Shown here: positions 9,550 through 19,379 of the stretch, piece after piece | How the letters are laid out: every line of letters begins with the position of its first letter | Position numbering within the stretch: position 1 is the stretch's first letter | Translations under genes and position numbers: made by a program | Source of the DNA: Isotricha intestinalis | Taxonomy: Eukaryota; Ciliophora; Litostomatea; Vestibuliferida; Isotrichidae | Length of the DNA: 64,000 nucleotides | Reading direction: 5' to 3' | Assembly (NCBI GenBank): GCA_023807065.1 | Contig: JAJJLU010000009.1 | Span: 1-64,000, forward strand | The notes under the pieces: generated by a model | The model's input: only the letters and a program-made list of their open reading frames with translations | Database searches by the model: none | What the model was told of the DNA's origin: nothing

Positions 9550-10419
9550 TTATGGTATTGGACCTTTATATAAATTTACAATTTTATCTATGTCTTCAGA
9601 TATTTTTTTCGTTATTTCTTCAAAAAATTTTGCTTCATTATCTTCAAATTCTTTTTCTTTTTTTCTCAGTGATTGATTCCTCTTTATTGAAAATGAACTT
9701 TCAATTATATCTTTTCCATAATTAAATGACATAAAATAATCTTTTCCTTTATATAAAACTTCATTATCAATATCAACTTGATCAATAATTGATTTATTTG
9801 GAATAATTGAACTAATGTCACTCAAACTTTTTATTTCTTTTATTTCTTTTTCTAATTGTTCTGAGCTAACATTTAATTTAAGACCCCTAAGTTTTTTTAA
9901 ATCGTCATTATTGGAATTAAAATAAGTGTAATGTTTAAGAGTTAGCTTAAGGAAAATTTCAAATACTCTTATATTTTTATTATTTTTTATTAATTGTTTT
10001 TTAGAAGAAAAGCGAAAACCATTCAGTAAAAGAAATAGAATTTTACCTATATTAAAAATAATTTCTTGAAAAAAAGTGGTTTCATTGAATAATTGTTTCT
10101 CTTCGTCAAAATAAAGTCTGGTACCACCAGAATCAACATTACTAAATTTGATATCTGGTAATTCTATTGAAATTATTTTATTATCTTTTGATTTAACTAT
10201 AATTTTATCAGGAAAATTTAATATCTTTGAAATATAATAATATTTATTTGTTCCTTTTTTTACTTTATAATCTATGATTGAATCAATTAATGCATTTATA
10301 ATGTTTTGTAATTTTATATAATCTTCTTTTTCTTTTGATGAATCTTGAAATTGTTCTGCTATTTTTTCAATATTTTCTTCTTTAATCATTTTATATTTTT
10401 TTATTTTTTTCCAATTCAA
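9550..10419 (-). CDS. Hypothetical protein, possible degenerate kinase C-lobe
   Basis: A 289-residue protein; a second in-frame ATG (residue 11, base 10389) is an equally good start. No confident family. Residues about 70-155 run through a pattern like a worn protein-kinase C-lobe: an IIVKSKDNK strand where kinases have N-I-L-x-x, a short strand and Asp where DFG would be, then GGTRLYF like GT-x-x-Y, and IGKILFLLLNGFRF like the G-x-IL-x-x-LL-x-G-x-x-PF helix. No HRD or DFG residues are present, so it could not be an active kinase. The C-terminal third is Glu/Lys coiled coil. The pseudokinase reading is a guess. It may equally be a lineage-specific protein. Confidence 0.5.
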   Translation of the reverse strand: MNWKKIKKYKMIKEENIEKIAEQFQDSSKEKEDYIKLQNIINALIDSIIDYKVKKGTNKYYYISKILNFPDKIIVKSKDNKIISIELPDIKFSNVDSGGTRLYFDEEKQLFNETTFFQEIIFNIGKILFLLLNGFRFSSKKQLIKNNKNIRVFEIFLKLTLKHYTYFNSNNDDLKKLRGLKLNVSSEQLEKEIKEIKSLSDISSIIPNKSIIDQVDIDNEVLYKGKDYFMSFNYGKDIIESSFSIKRNQSLRKKEKEFEDNEAKFFEEITKKISEDIDKIVNLYKGPIP

Positions 10420-10572
10420 TAAGAAAAAATAATTAAGAAGAATATAATGAATATTATGTATTTTATATAAACATTTAAACTATTCCCTAAATAGAAGTAA
10501 TACAATAAAGAAAAAAGAATCATAAGAAAATATATATTTTTATTAAATATATTTTGATATTATTCAATTGAA

Positions 10573-11814
10573 ATGAAAGACGAAGAAATAATTAAAAATA
10601 TAATAAATTCTTTAGTTATAAATCCTAATGAAATTAAATCTGTCAAAATAAAAGATAATAAAAATGAAGATTTAAACATTTTTTTTCAAAATAAATTAAG
10701 AGAATTAAAATACATTATTCCAGGAGATAAATTTATAATTTTTTCAAAAGAATTAAATAATGACAATAACATTAAAACAACACATTTTTTAATGAAAATA
10801 ATATACTTCTCTTATAGAAATAATTTTAATCCAATAAGTAATAATAATATGTTTAGATTAACTTATACTTCTGACTCAGGTTGGGGATGTATGATAAGAT
10901 GTGGCCAAATGATTATGTCAAGAGGTTTATATAAGTATTTAAAAAAAAATAATAATCTTTCTTCTTTTAAAGCAATAAAAGAAACAATTCAATATTTTTT
11001 AGATTTGCCTTATTTAAATGAAGAATTACCTTATTTTTTTGAAAAAATGAAAAAAATATTAAATGATTCTAAAATTATATATGCTCCTTTTTCTATTAAT
11101 AATTTATGTTTGTTTGGAAATTTATGTAATAAATTTCCTGGACAATGGTTTAGTGATGTTAATATGAGTTATTTATTTAATAAAATATCTTTTGTTTTTA
11201 ATTTATTTGATAATTTAGAAATTTTAAACTTTCAAACTGGGTTTTATTTAAGTGATTTATTAGAAAAATGTTTTAATATTTTAGAAGATAAAAATCATAA
11301 AAATTCAAATTTTTATGAATTTAATGATAAAAAATATGAATTTAAAAAAAGTGGAATTATCTTTATTTCTGTTAGAATAGGAATAGATTTTATTTCAAAA
11401 GAATATTATGAAAATATAAGAAATTTATTTAAGTGTAAACAATGTTTAGGTATAATAGGAGGAAGAACAAATTCTGCTTATTATTTTATAGGATATAATA
11501 ATGAAGGAAATTTATTATATTTAGATCCTCATATTACTAATAATTCTGTTTTGGATTTTGATAACGAAAGTATTTATCATAATTATTTAAATAAAAATAT
11601 TAAATCTATGAATATTTCTAATATGTCAACTGCTTTTACTGTTGGATTTATTTTTAGAAATATTGATGAGTTTAAATTATTAATTAATTATTTAATTCAA
11701 TATGTTTCTAAGGAGTTTTCTTGTTTTTGGGTTAGCACAAAAAATAAAGAAGATATTAATAAAAATTTAGACTATTTAAAAGAATATATTGATAATGATG
11801 AAGATGATTTTTAA
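10573..11814 (+). CDS. ATG4: Autophagy cysteine protease ATG4
   Basis: A 413-residue peptidase of family C54. The catalytic cysteine is C106 in SDSGWGCMIRCGQM. The partner residues are D318 and H320 in LYLDPH, preceded by GIIGGRTNSAYYFIG (about residues 293-307), all hallmarks of ATG4. The enzyme trims ATG8 at its C-terminal glycine before lipidation and later releases it from membranes. Length is normal for the family. The C-terminus ends in an acidic stretch (NDEDDF) and lacks an obvious ATG8-binding motif. Divergent from the neighbouring unknown gene. Confidence 0.92.
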   Translation: MKDEEIIKNIINSLVINPNEIKSVKIKDNKNEDLNIFFQNKLRELKYIIPGDKFIIFSKELNNDNNIKTTHFLMKIIYFSYRNNFNPISNNNMFRLTYTSDSGWGCMIRCGQMIMSRGLYKYLKKNNNLSSFKAIKETIQYFLDLPYLNEELPYFFEKMKKILNDSKIIYAPFSINNLCLFGNLCNKFPGQWFSDVNMSYLFNKISFVFNLFDNLEILNFQTGFYLSDLLEKCFNILEDKNHKNSNFYEFNDKKYEFKKSGIIFISVRIGIDFISKEYYENIRNLFKCKQCLGIIGGRTNSAYYFIGYNNEGNLLYLDPHITNNSVLDFDNESIYHNYLNKNIKSMNISNMSTAFTVGFIFRNIDEFKLLINYLIQYVSKEFSCFWVSTKNKEDINKNLDYLKEYIDNDEDDF

Positions 11815-11886
11815 TAAAAAAATAATAATGAGTTTATTTTTTAAAATTTTTAATTTTAAACTAATCACAAATAAAATTTTAATCTT

Positions 11887-13494
11887 TTAAAAATTTGGAT
11901 ATTGATTATTATTATTCCAATTTTGATTTCCAAAATTTTGATTATTCGGATATTGATTGTTGTTATTTTGATAATTATTACCAAATAAATTATCATTGTT
12001 TGGGTTTGCAAAACTAAAGTTACTTCCAAAACCCATATTATTATTCATATTTTGATTTTGGTTATTTCCCCATCTGTTATTTTGATTTTGTTTATCATCA
12101 AGATAAGGATTAAATGATTGATTACCAAAAGCATTATTTCCATAATTATTATTGTTATTAAATTGATTATTATTTCCAAAATTATTATTATTAAAGTTAT
12201 TATTATTTCCAAAGTTATTATTATTTATATTACTATTATTATTATTTTTTTGAAATGCTTTTTGACGATACATTTCATAACTAAATTTAGATTTATTATT
12301 ATTATTATTAGCTTGATTATCAGAAATTCCTGCTTTAGAATTAGTATCATTAACAATAATATTATTATTATTATTATTATAATTTGGATTATTCCCATAA
12401 TTCCCTTGTCCAATTTGACTATAATTTCCAAAAGTACTTTTATTATTTTTAACACTATCAATTTCATTTTGTCTTTGTTCTGCTTTATAATCATCAATAG
12501 TTTGCGCAGTGACAAATAAAGGAAGTTCAACTCTAGGTCTACAATCATGAGGAGTAAAAACAGAAAAATAGGCAGTAACTTTAATAGTATATTCACAAGC
12601 AATTAAACTACTTTTTAAAGTTGGTAAAAGCAAATTTAAATCTTCTAAATTTTGATAAGGATTCATTTCTTTTTTATAAGAAAACCCTTTTAATTCACTA
12701 TCTCTTAACTGAATATCATAATGAAAACTATTTTTATGTCCACTAGGAACATTAACTTCATAATTTTCTCTATAAAAAGTTTGTGAAAAACAATAATTTT
12801 TTTTATTCTTATCAACAAAAGTCATATTTCTTTTCATAGAAATTTTAACAGTTTTAACATCAGTTTTACAATTTTCATTATAAATATCAACTGTAATAGG
12901 CATAATATCATTAATTCGATAATTATTAGAAACTGTAAAAACAGCAATTCTACAAGAGCCTCTAGGTATTATTCCTATATTCCAAACATTTTTTTCATCA
13001 TCATGTCTTACATCATGTTGAATTACAATTGGTCTTGATTTAATTAATATATATTTTGAAGCTATTGCTTTTAATTTAGATGATATTAATTCAGCACTTA
13101 ATATATATCGTATATATGCTGATTTTGAATTTGAAGGAAATTCAAAACTTGGTTGTAAATTAGGAGGTAATATAAATTTAAAAGGAAATTTATATGATCC
13201 TGCGTTTAATAATATGTTTTCTGATTGAACTCTCATAATTTGTTTTATATTTACATTTTGTTCTTGTACTATTTGATTGTTTATTTCAGAAGCTATATTA
13301 TTATCTGATTCTTTAAATAAGAAACATTCCATTGATTTTAAACTTAATTTTATATCATTTATATTTATAGCTTGTCTAGCATCTAAATATATTTCTCCTT
13401 CTATTGTTTGAGATTCAAAGTAGAAATCTTTGTTTATTGCTAATTTTATTTGGCCTCCCATAAATGATGATTCTTTTGTTGTGTCTGCTCCCAT
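11887..13494 (-). CDS. Arrestin-fold protein with Asn-rich tail, putative N-myristoylation
   Basis: A 535-residue protein. Residues 1-335 show an arrestin-like N and C domain: a beta strand with IKLAINKDFYFESQTIEGEIYL, later FKFILPPNLQPSFEF and AYIRYILSAEL, then an RSRPIV-like linker followed by a second beta domain ending ELPLFVT. Such proteins act as trafficking adaptors. The N-terminus MGADTT fits an N-myristoylation signal (Gly2, Thr6). From about residue 350 the tail is Asn/Gln/Gly/Phe-rich and prion-like with NNFGNNN repeats. A second arrestin-fold gene with the same plan lies at 54524-56011, suggesting an expanded family. Ends in TAA. Confidence 0.8.
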   Translation of the reverse strand: MGADTTKESSFMGGQIKLAINKDFYFESQTIEGEIYLDARQAININDIKLSLKSMECFLFKESDNNIASEINNQIVQEQNVNIKQIMRVQSENILLNAGSYKFPFKFILPPNLQPSFEFPSNSKSAYIRYILSAELISSKLKAIASKYILIKSRPIVIQHDVRHDDEKNVWNIGIIPRGSCRIAVFTVSNNYRINDIMPITVDIYNENCKTDVKTVKISMKRNMTFVDKNKKNYCFSQTFYRENYEVNVPSGHKNSFHYDIQLRDSELKGFSYKKEMNPYQNLEDLNLLLPTLKSSLIACEYTIKVTAYFSVFTPHDCRPRVELPLFVTAQTIDDYKAEQRQNEIDSVKNNKSTFGNYSQIGQGNYGNNPNYNNNNNNIIVNDTNSKAGISDNQANNNNNKSKFSYEMYRQKAFQKNNNNSNINNNNFGNNNNFNNNNFGNNNQFNNNNNYGNNAFGNQSFNPYLDDKQNQNNRWGNNQNQNMNNNMGFGSNFSFANPNNDNLFGNNYQNNNNQYPNNQNFGNQNWNNNNQYPNF

Positions 13495-13754
13495 TTTTTT
13501 ATGTTTTTTTTTTATTAAATCAGATTTTTATATTTTATTTTATTTGATAAATTTTATTGTTTTCTTTATTTTTATAATTAATTTTTTTCATATTAATTAT
13601 ACTAAATATGAATAAATAAATTAAAATGTTTTATTTATATTTCGATTTTATTAAAAACTTATTTAAACTTCAAAAAAAAAAATAAACAAAATCAATTTAT
13701 TAATAAAATTTAATAATCTAATCTTCTTTAATACTATTCAAAAAAAAAATTAAA

Positions 13755-14636
13755 TTACAGAAACTCATTGTCCGGGGCTTCAATTCCTTTTAAAACCGCA
13801 GCAAACATATTTAATTTCCACTTATCTAAATCTCGATAAGATTTAAAATCAGCAACAGCTTTTTTAAATCCTTCAGGATCAGGAGGTTCTCCTATACATT
13901 TAATAGCTTCTTGTAAAAATTTAGATTCTCTAGTATCATCAAAAGTCGGATCTTCATTTAAAAATTTTTTTAAATAAATATCAGCAGTAACATCATCTTT
14001 CTTAACTAAAAAAACAACAATGCATTTAAAGAATAAATCTTTAGCTCCACTTTTTAATAAAGGAACAGTTAAATATTCCATTCCTAATTTTTCATAAATT
14101 AAAGGAACTTTTTCTAACATATCTTTATGATTACTAATACACATTAAATCAGCTTGTTTAAGAAGACAAGCTTGTTCTAAACTTTTAGTATTTTTACTTT
14201 CCATAGAATAATAATCAGCAGCTAATTTATATTTTTCAATTGCTTTCTCATAATCTAATTCTACTTCTAAATCATGTGCCATTTCTTGTGTAATTTTACC
14301 TGCTTGTTGATATTTACCTTTTTTTTCATATGATTTTACGCAATCTTCTAAATTCTTTATTGAACGTTCTTTATCTACAAAAGAAAAACAATGGGATGCT
14401 TCTCTATAATGTTGTGATGGTTCTGTCTGAGTCTTTTTATCTAATTCTGCACATTTTTCAAAACATTTTCCTGCTTTTTCCCATTCTTTATTTAGTTTAT
14501 ATATGTTTCCTGCTGATTCATATAGTTGAGTCGCTTCTTCAAAACGAATCTGCTCGTTTGAAAATAACTTACCAAAAAATCCGGGAGATAGTTTTGATTC
14601 CGCTTTACGGATTAAGGCTTCTGGGTTATCTTCCAT
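13755..14636 (-). CDS. Alpha-SNAP, NSF attachment protein
   Basis: A 293-residue all-helical TPR-like protein matching SNAP along its length. It opens with a short helix, then a loop with GFFGKLFS (membrane-contact loop), then YESAGNIYKLNKEWEKAGKCFEKCAEL and GKITQEMAHDLEVELDYEKAIEKY, and ends in an acidic Asp-Asn-Glu-Phe-Leu like the C-terminal leucine tail that stimulates NSF. Length equals animal alpha-SNAP (295). It links SNARE complexes to the NSF ATPase so SNAREs can be recycled in membrane fusion. Gamma-SNAP is less likely because of the conserved C-terminus. Confidence 0.93.
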   Translation of the reverse strand: MEDNPEALIRKAESKLSPGFFGKLFSNEQIRFEEATQLYESAGNIYKLNKEWEKAGKCFEKCAELDKKTQTEPSQHYREASHCFSFVDKERSIKNLEDCVKSYEKKGKYQQAGKITQEMAHDLEVELDYEKAIEKYKLAADYYSMESKNTKSLEQACLLKQADLMCISNHKDMLEKVPLIYEKLGMEYLTVPLLKSGAKDLFFKCIVVFLVKKDDVTADIYLKKFLNEDPTFDDTRESKFLQEAIKCIGEPPDPEGFKKAVADFKSYRDLDKWKLNMFAAVLKGIEAPDNEFL

Positions 14637-15517
14637 TTTTTTTTTATATAGATTTTTGTTTTTATTAGTTTTTTTTTAAATGTTTTGTTTTTTTATTTAA
14701 AGAATTTTTATTCAATAAATTAATTTTTATATTAAAAGTATTAAATAAGGATTTGATGAGTTTTTTATACTTTATTACAATTTTGAATGTAATGATTAGA
14801 ATTATATATTTTTTCTTGAATTTCTTTAAGATTATTAAAATTATCTTTATGTTAGTAATTTTTTTATCTTTAATTTTTATTTTTAATTATTCTTGTATTT
14901 TTAAATGATATTCCTTTTGAAAGAGAGAATTTTTTAATTATATTCTCCTTGAACGTTTAGTTATAGTTTTACAATTTATTGTTTAAATTATTATTTTAGA
15001 TGTTCTATTAAAAAAATCTTTATCATAAATCTCTCTAATAATTTAGATTGATATATTTTTTTTTATTTCATACTTTTTTTCCTTATCATTTAAAATATAT
15101 ATTTTATTTTTAGATGAAAAAAAATCACAATTTTCATTTCTTAATAATTTAGAGAAATTTAATAAATTATAATATTGATTAACAGGATTTCCTTTATAAA
15201 TATAAAAACCTTTCCCAGCCATAACTAGTCATTTAATTGATTTTTATAAATAAATCAAAATGATGAATTTTTCTTTGGGTAATAAAAGGATAATGATTGT
15301 TTATTTTATTATTTTAATAATCCTCTGTTTTTAATTGTTATATAATATCCCTTTCTGACACATTTGAATGACAAAAAAATTTTATATTTTAAGAATTATA
15401 CATTTATTTATTTATGATATTATTAATAAATTCAGTATTTTTATTTTCAATTTTTTTTTAAATATTTCAATTATAAAAACTAAGAAAAAAAATAATTATA
15501 TTTTTAGAAATTAATAT
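14637..15517. other. Large gene-free spacer between divergent genes
   Basis: About 880 bases, among the longest gaps in the window. A 59-codon minus-strand frame (15043-15222, starting MAGKGFY) is the only notable open stretch. Beyond its stop the same frame continues to look vaguely protein-like if TAA and TGA are ignored, but that is expected by chance in such AT-rich DNA. No RNA gene is visible. It presumably holds the promoters of the alpha-SNAP and TM9 genes. Confidence 0.45.
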
Positions 15518-17371
15518 ATGTCAATAAATGGTATATTAATATTTTTCATATATATTATATATAATAATAAAATATTATGTATCTTAGAACAAGTTCATGA
15601 ACAAAATGAAAAATTAAAAATAAGAATGGGTCAATTAAAAAGTATTATAACCCAACTTCCATTAAATTATGATAGATTAGGTTTTTGTAATTCCCCAAAC
15701 GATAAATTAATAAATGATCACATAGGTGAAATTATAAGTGGAAATAAAATAAGAGAATCAAATTATGAAATATTAATAAATAAAAACGAATTTTGTAAAA
15801 AATTATGTACTACAACATTATCATATGAATCATTAGATAAATTTCAATGGCTTTTATCTCATTCATATTCCTTAAATTTATATTTAGATAATCTACCATC
15901 AGCTTTAGGAAAATTTGACATTTACACAAAAGAAATATCATATTTATACAATGAAGGAATTCCAATTGGTTATTCTTTAAACTCTAATGATGAAATATTT
16001 ATTTACAATCATTATACTTTTAAAATTGATATTCACGAAGTTCAACAAGATAAATATGAAATTGTAGGTTTTTCAATTTTCCCAGCGTCAATAAAACAAA
16101 ATGATATTTTTTTAGGTTGTAAAGATACAAATAATTTAACTGATTATGAATTAAGAAATATTCCACAAGATTTAACAGAAGGAGATAATATTACTTTTAC
16201 TTATGATGTTTATTTTCAACAATCAAATTTAACAATGGTTTCAAGATGGGATAAATACCTTCATTTATCAAGTCAAATTCACTGGTTTGGAATTATAAAT
16301 TCTAATTTAATAATATTAATATTTACAATTATAATAATATTAATAATATGTAGGCAAATAAAATTAGATATTGATGTATATAATATTCAAGTAACAGGAG
16401 ATGATATAATTGATGAGTTTGGTTGGAAACAAGTTTGTAATGATGTATTTAGAAAACCAATAAATTCAATGTTTTTATCTTGTTTTATTGGTACTGGAAC
16501 TCAATTATTTTTTATGGTTTTTTTCTCTTTAATTATTTGCATTATTGGAGTAATTAAACCTGAAACAAGAGGTAATTTAGTTTTAATATTAATTATTGAT
16601 TTTATTATTATGGGTTTTTTAGGAGGTTATATAAGTTCAAGAGTTTATAAAATGTTTTATGGGAAATATTGGTTAAAAAATGCTTTATTAACTTCAACTT
16701 TTTATCCTTGTTTTATATTCTTAATTTTTTTTCTTATTAATCTTTTCTTTTATTTAGAAAAATCAGATGTTACATTTAACTTCTATCAAATTATTACTTT
16801 TTTATTTTTGTGGTTTTGTTTTTCAATTCCTTTAGTTTTATTAGGTTCTTTATTAGGAATTAAAAAAAAAATAATTAAATTTCCTTGTAGAATAAATCCT
16901 TGCCCAACTAAAATACCAGAAAAAGAATGGTATTTTAAAATAAAATATTTAATTTGGTTAACAGGTTTAATCCCCTTTGCTGCAATTTTTATAGAATTTT
17001 TAAATTTAATGACTTCTTTATGGAGAAATCAAATATATTATTTGTTTGGTTTTTTATTTATTGCTTTATTAGTTTTAATTATTGTTTCTTCTGAAATTTC
17101 TATTATTATTTGTTTTTTCTGTTTATGTAAAGGAGATTATAATTGGTGGTGGAAAAGTTTTTTCATTGGAGGAAGTGTTTCTATTTATATTATAATATAT
17201 TCAATTTATTATTTTTTATATTTAAATATTACAAGATTTTCTACTTTCATTATTTATTTTTCAGTCATGACTATTATTTCTTCTATTATTTTTTTAATTT
17301 GTGGAAGTATTTCTGTTATTTTTACTTTTATTTTTCTTTATAAAATTTACTCTATGATTAAAATTGATTAA
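15518..17371 (+). CDS. TM9 superfamily (nonaspanin) membrane protein
   Basis: A 617-residue protein with a hydrophobic N-terminal signal (residues 1-22), a lumenal domain with the family motifs LPLNYDRLGFC (about 48-58) and GFSIFP, and RWDKYLH-LSSQIHWFGIINS just before the first membrane helix. Nine hydrophobic helices follow, with GGYISSR and an aromatic-rich WYF-like segment typical of EMP70/TM9SF proteins. The protein ends in K-I-D, matching the family's C-terminal K-x-D/E Golgi-retention and COPI-binding signal. TM9 proteins act in endosome/Golgi sorting, cell adhesion and phagocytosis. Length is close to the family norm of about 600. Confidence 0.92.
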   Translation: MSINGILIFFIYIIYNNKILCILEQVHEQNEKLKIRMGQLKSIITQLPLNYDRLGFCNSPNDKLINDHIGEIISGNKIRESNYEILINKNEFCKKLCTTTLSYESLDKFQWLLSHSYSLNLYLDNLPSALGKFDIYTKEISYLYNEGIPIGYSLNSNDEIFIYNHYTFKIDIHEVQQDKYEIVGFSIFPASIKQNDIFLGCKDTNNLTDYELRNIPQDLTEGDNITFTYDVYFQQSNLTMVSRWDKYLHLSSQIHWFGIINSNLIILIFTIIIILIICRQIKLDIDVYNIQVTGDDIIDEFGWKQVCNDVFRKPINSMFLSCFIGTGTQLFFMVFFSLIICIIGVIKPETRGNLVLILIIDFIIMGFLGGYISSRVYKMFYGKYWLKNALLTSTFYPCFIFLIFFLINLFFYLEKSDVTFNFYQIITFLFLWFCFSIPLVLLGSLLGIKKKIIKFPCRINPCPTKIPEKEWYFKIKYLIWLTGLIPFAAIFIEFLNLMTSLWRNQIYYLFGFLFIALLVLIIVSSEISIIICFFCLCKGDYNWWWKSFFIGGSVSIYIIIYSIYYFLYLNITRFSTFIIYFSVMTIISSIIFLICGSISVIFTFIFLYKIYSMIKID

Positions 17372-17476
17372 CTTTTTAATTAAATTTAATTATTTATTAT
17401 GAATGAAAAATATTATTTTTTAATTTATTTTTTTTAAATATAAATTAAAGAATATCTAAATATTTAAAAAAGTAAG

Positions 17477-17677
17477 ATGGCAAAGAGCAAGAATCATACA
17501 AATCATAATCAAGGATATAAAAATCATAGAAATGGAATTAAAAGACCAAGAAGAAATAGATATCAAAATCTTAAAGGAGTTAATGCAAAATATTTGAAAA
17601 ACAGAAGAAGAGCAATTAAATTTGATAAAAAACAAAATAAACATTGGGAAAGATATGTAGAAAAAGAAGAAAAATAA
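17477..17677 (+). CDS. RPL29: 60S ribosomal protein eL29
   Basis: A 66-residue very basic protein matching the core of eL29: [12 protein letters not shown] at the start, then [13 protein letters not shown] and a central [14 protein letters not shown]. It is a small structural protein of the large ribosomal subunit. It is close to the yeast length of 59 and lacks the long tail of animal homologues. The start is fixed by the conserved MAKSKNHT. It lies about 100 bases downstream of the TM9 gene with its own spacer. Confidence 0.95.
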   Translation: MAKSKNHTNHNQGYKNHRNGIKRPRRNRYQNLKGVNAKYLKNRRRAIKFDKKQNKHWERYVEKEEK

Positions 17678-17980
17678 AGAAATTTACAATAAGAGTGTGG
17701 TTAAATAATCTTAAAAATAAAATTTAAAATCAAATTTCTTTGTTTTATTTTAATATTATTTAAGTTTTCCTTTCTAATTTGTTTTTTTTATGATTTTAAC
17801 AAAAATAACTTTTCAATTTATTATTTAAAACATTAAAAGATAATATAACTTATTTTTTAATTAAATTAAAACCATTTTAAAAATATTATATTTTAAATAA
17901 ATGAAAACAAACTGAATAAATAAAATTTTATTTATATTTTCACTACATAAAATAATAAATATTAAATCACATTTTAAATA

Positions 17981-19072
17981 ATGAATGAAACAGAACTAAG
18001 TGCCTTAAAAACTTATGGAAATAATGAACTATGGTGTTCGAACACAATAATATCAGGAAAGAAATATACTCAAATTTTCTTATCAATCTTTCTTTTTTCA
18101 ATACCTTATATAATAATGTTATCAATATTAATTAAATTTTATGATAAATATTCCTATTCATCATTAATCCCAATAATAATAATATCATTATTTTACATAA
18201 TTTCAATATTTTCAGCTTTAAGAGGAGGATTTACAGATCCTGGAATTTTAACAAGGCAAACTAAAGATTTTTATTTTAATTCATATAGAAATACAATTAG
18301 ATGTAATATTAATGGACATATATTAAATTTAAATTATTGTTATACTTGTAGTATTTATCGTCCTCCAAGGACTTCTCATTGTGCTGTTTGTGATAATTGC
18401 GTTGAAAGATTTGATCATCATTGCATTTGGTTAGGAACTTGTGTTGGGAAAAGAAATTATAAGTTTTTTTATTTGTTAATTGCTTCTCTTAATTTAACTG
18501 CTTATTTTGAAATTGGATATTGTATTTTTTTAATTGTTTTTCATGCAAAAAAAAATAAAAAAGATAAATATAATATTATTGTCATTGTTTTTATTAGTTT
18601 TGTTTTAGTATTTGATGTCTGTTTTGTTGTTTTTTTTATTGGGAAATTGTTTTTTCTTCATTCGTATTTAGTTTTTAAAAATTTAACTTTTTATGAACAT
18701 ATAAAAGAAAAATGGAAAAAGCCTCCAGGAATAAATTTATTATATAAAGGATTATGTTATACTTGGTATCGATTAATTTGTTTGTTTACTCCAAAATCTT
18801 CTCTTGATGTTTTTTATGATAATAATAATAATAATGTTAAAAGTGAAAATAGCGATAATGATTTTTATAGAATTCCAGGTAGTGTAAATTCTAAAAATAT
18901 TGAAAAGGATAATGCGAGTAGAAATCATTTAAGAGATGTTGAAGATAGTATTATTAAAAATAGTAAATTGAAAAAAAATAAAAAAAATAGAAATTTAACT
19001 CTTGGAGATAGAGATAATAATATGTTTATGGGAACTCAAGAAGATTATAAAAATACTGATGGATTAGTTTAA
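17981..19072 (+). CDS. DHHC-type protein S-acyltransferase
   Basis: A 363-residue membrane protein. The cysteine-rich domain spans residues about 108-160: CNINGH..LNYCYTC, RPPRTSHCAVCDNCV, then RFDHHCIWLGTCVG with the catalytic D145-H146-H147-C148. Two membrane helices precede it (about 30-52 and 60-80) and two follow (about 163-185 and 197-222). A TTxE-like position after helix 4 and a long charged, Asn/Lys-rich cytoplasmic tail follow. It attaches palmitate to cysteines of membrane proteins. Candidate substrates cannot be told from the sequence. Confidence 0.93.
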   Translation: MNETELSALKTYGNNELWCSNTIISGKKYTQIFLSIFLFSIPYIIMLSILIKFYDKYSYSSLIPIIIISLFYIISIFSALRGGFTDPGILTRQTKDFYFNSYRNTIRCNINGHILNLNYCYTCSIYRPPRTSHCAVCDNCVERFDHHCIWLGTCVGKRNYKFFYLLIASLNLTAYFEIGYCIFLIVFHAKKNKKDKYNIIVIVFISFVLVFDVCFVVFFIGKLFFLHSYLVFKNLTFYEHIKEKWKKPPGINLLYKGLCYTWYRLICLFTPKSSLDVFYDNNNNNVKSENSDNDFYRIPGSVNSKNIEKDNASRNHLRDVEDSIIKNSKLKKNKKNRNLTLGDRDNNMFMGTQEDYKNTDGLV

Positions 19073-19379
19073 AGGATCTTTTATTTTGTAAATGTTTAAT
19101 TAATATATTTATATTTAATTTTATTGTCTGTTCGGGAATGTTTTTCGATGAAAAGAAAAAATTAATTGAGTAAATAAAATAAATTTAAATTTATGAATAT
19201 CATATTTAAGAAATCAAAACAAATAAATAAAATCAATTTTACATTCCAAAAATTATTTAATATTAATAAAATAATCCTTTAATTTAATAGATTAAAAAAT
19301 TTCTTCAAAAAATCTAACTAAACTAAAAACCTTTATTTCGTTATTTGAAAAAGAAGGTTAAAATTAAAAAAAAATAAAT
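19073..19379. other. Spacer between convergent genes
   Basis: About 300 bases of AT-rich DNA. A short GC-richer stretch near 19129-19152 stands out slightly but forms no convincing RNA structure. Nothing is called. Confidence 0.5.

Noticed and set aside
12118..12519. Ile-rich antisense frame opposite the arrestin-fold tail
   Set aside because: It arises from AAT (Asn) codons read in reverse as ATT (Ile). No independent support.
15043..15222. Open minus-strand frame of 59 codons starting MAGKGFY in the 14.6-15.5 kb gap
   Set aside because: At this base composition several frames of this length are expected by chance in the gaps; no domain is recognised and the frame stops at TAA. Kept only as a note in the spacer entry.
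19129..19152. Slightly GC-rich patch that resembles a C/D-box small RNA motif
   Set aside because: Only one box-like motif is present and no stem closes it.
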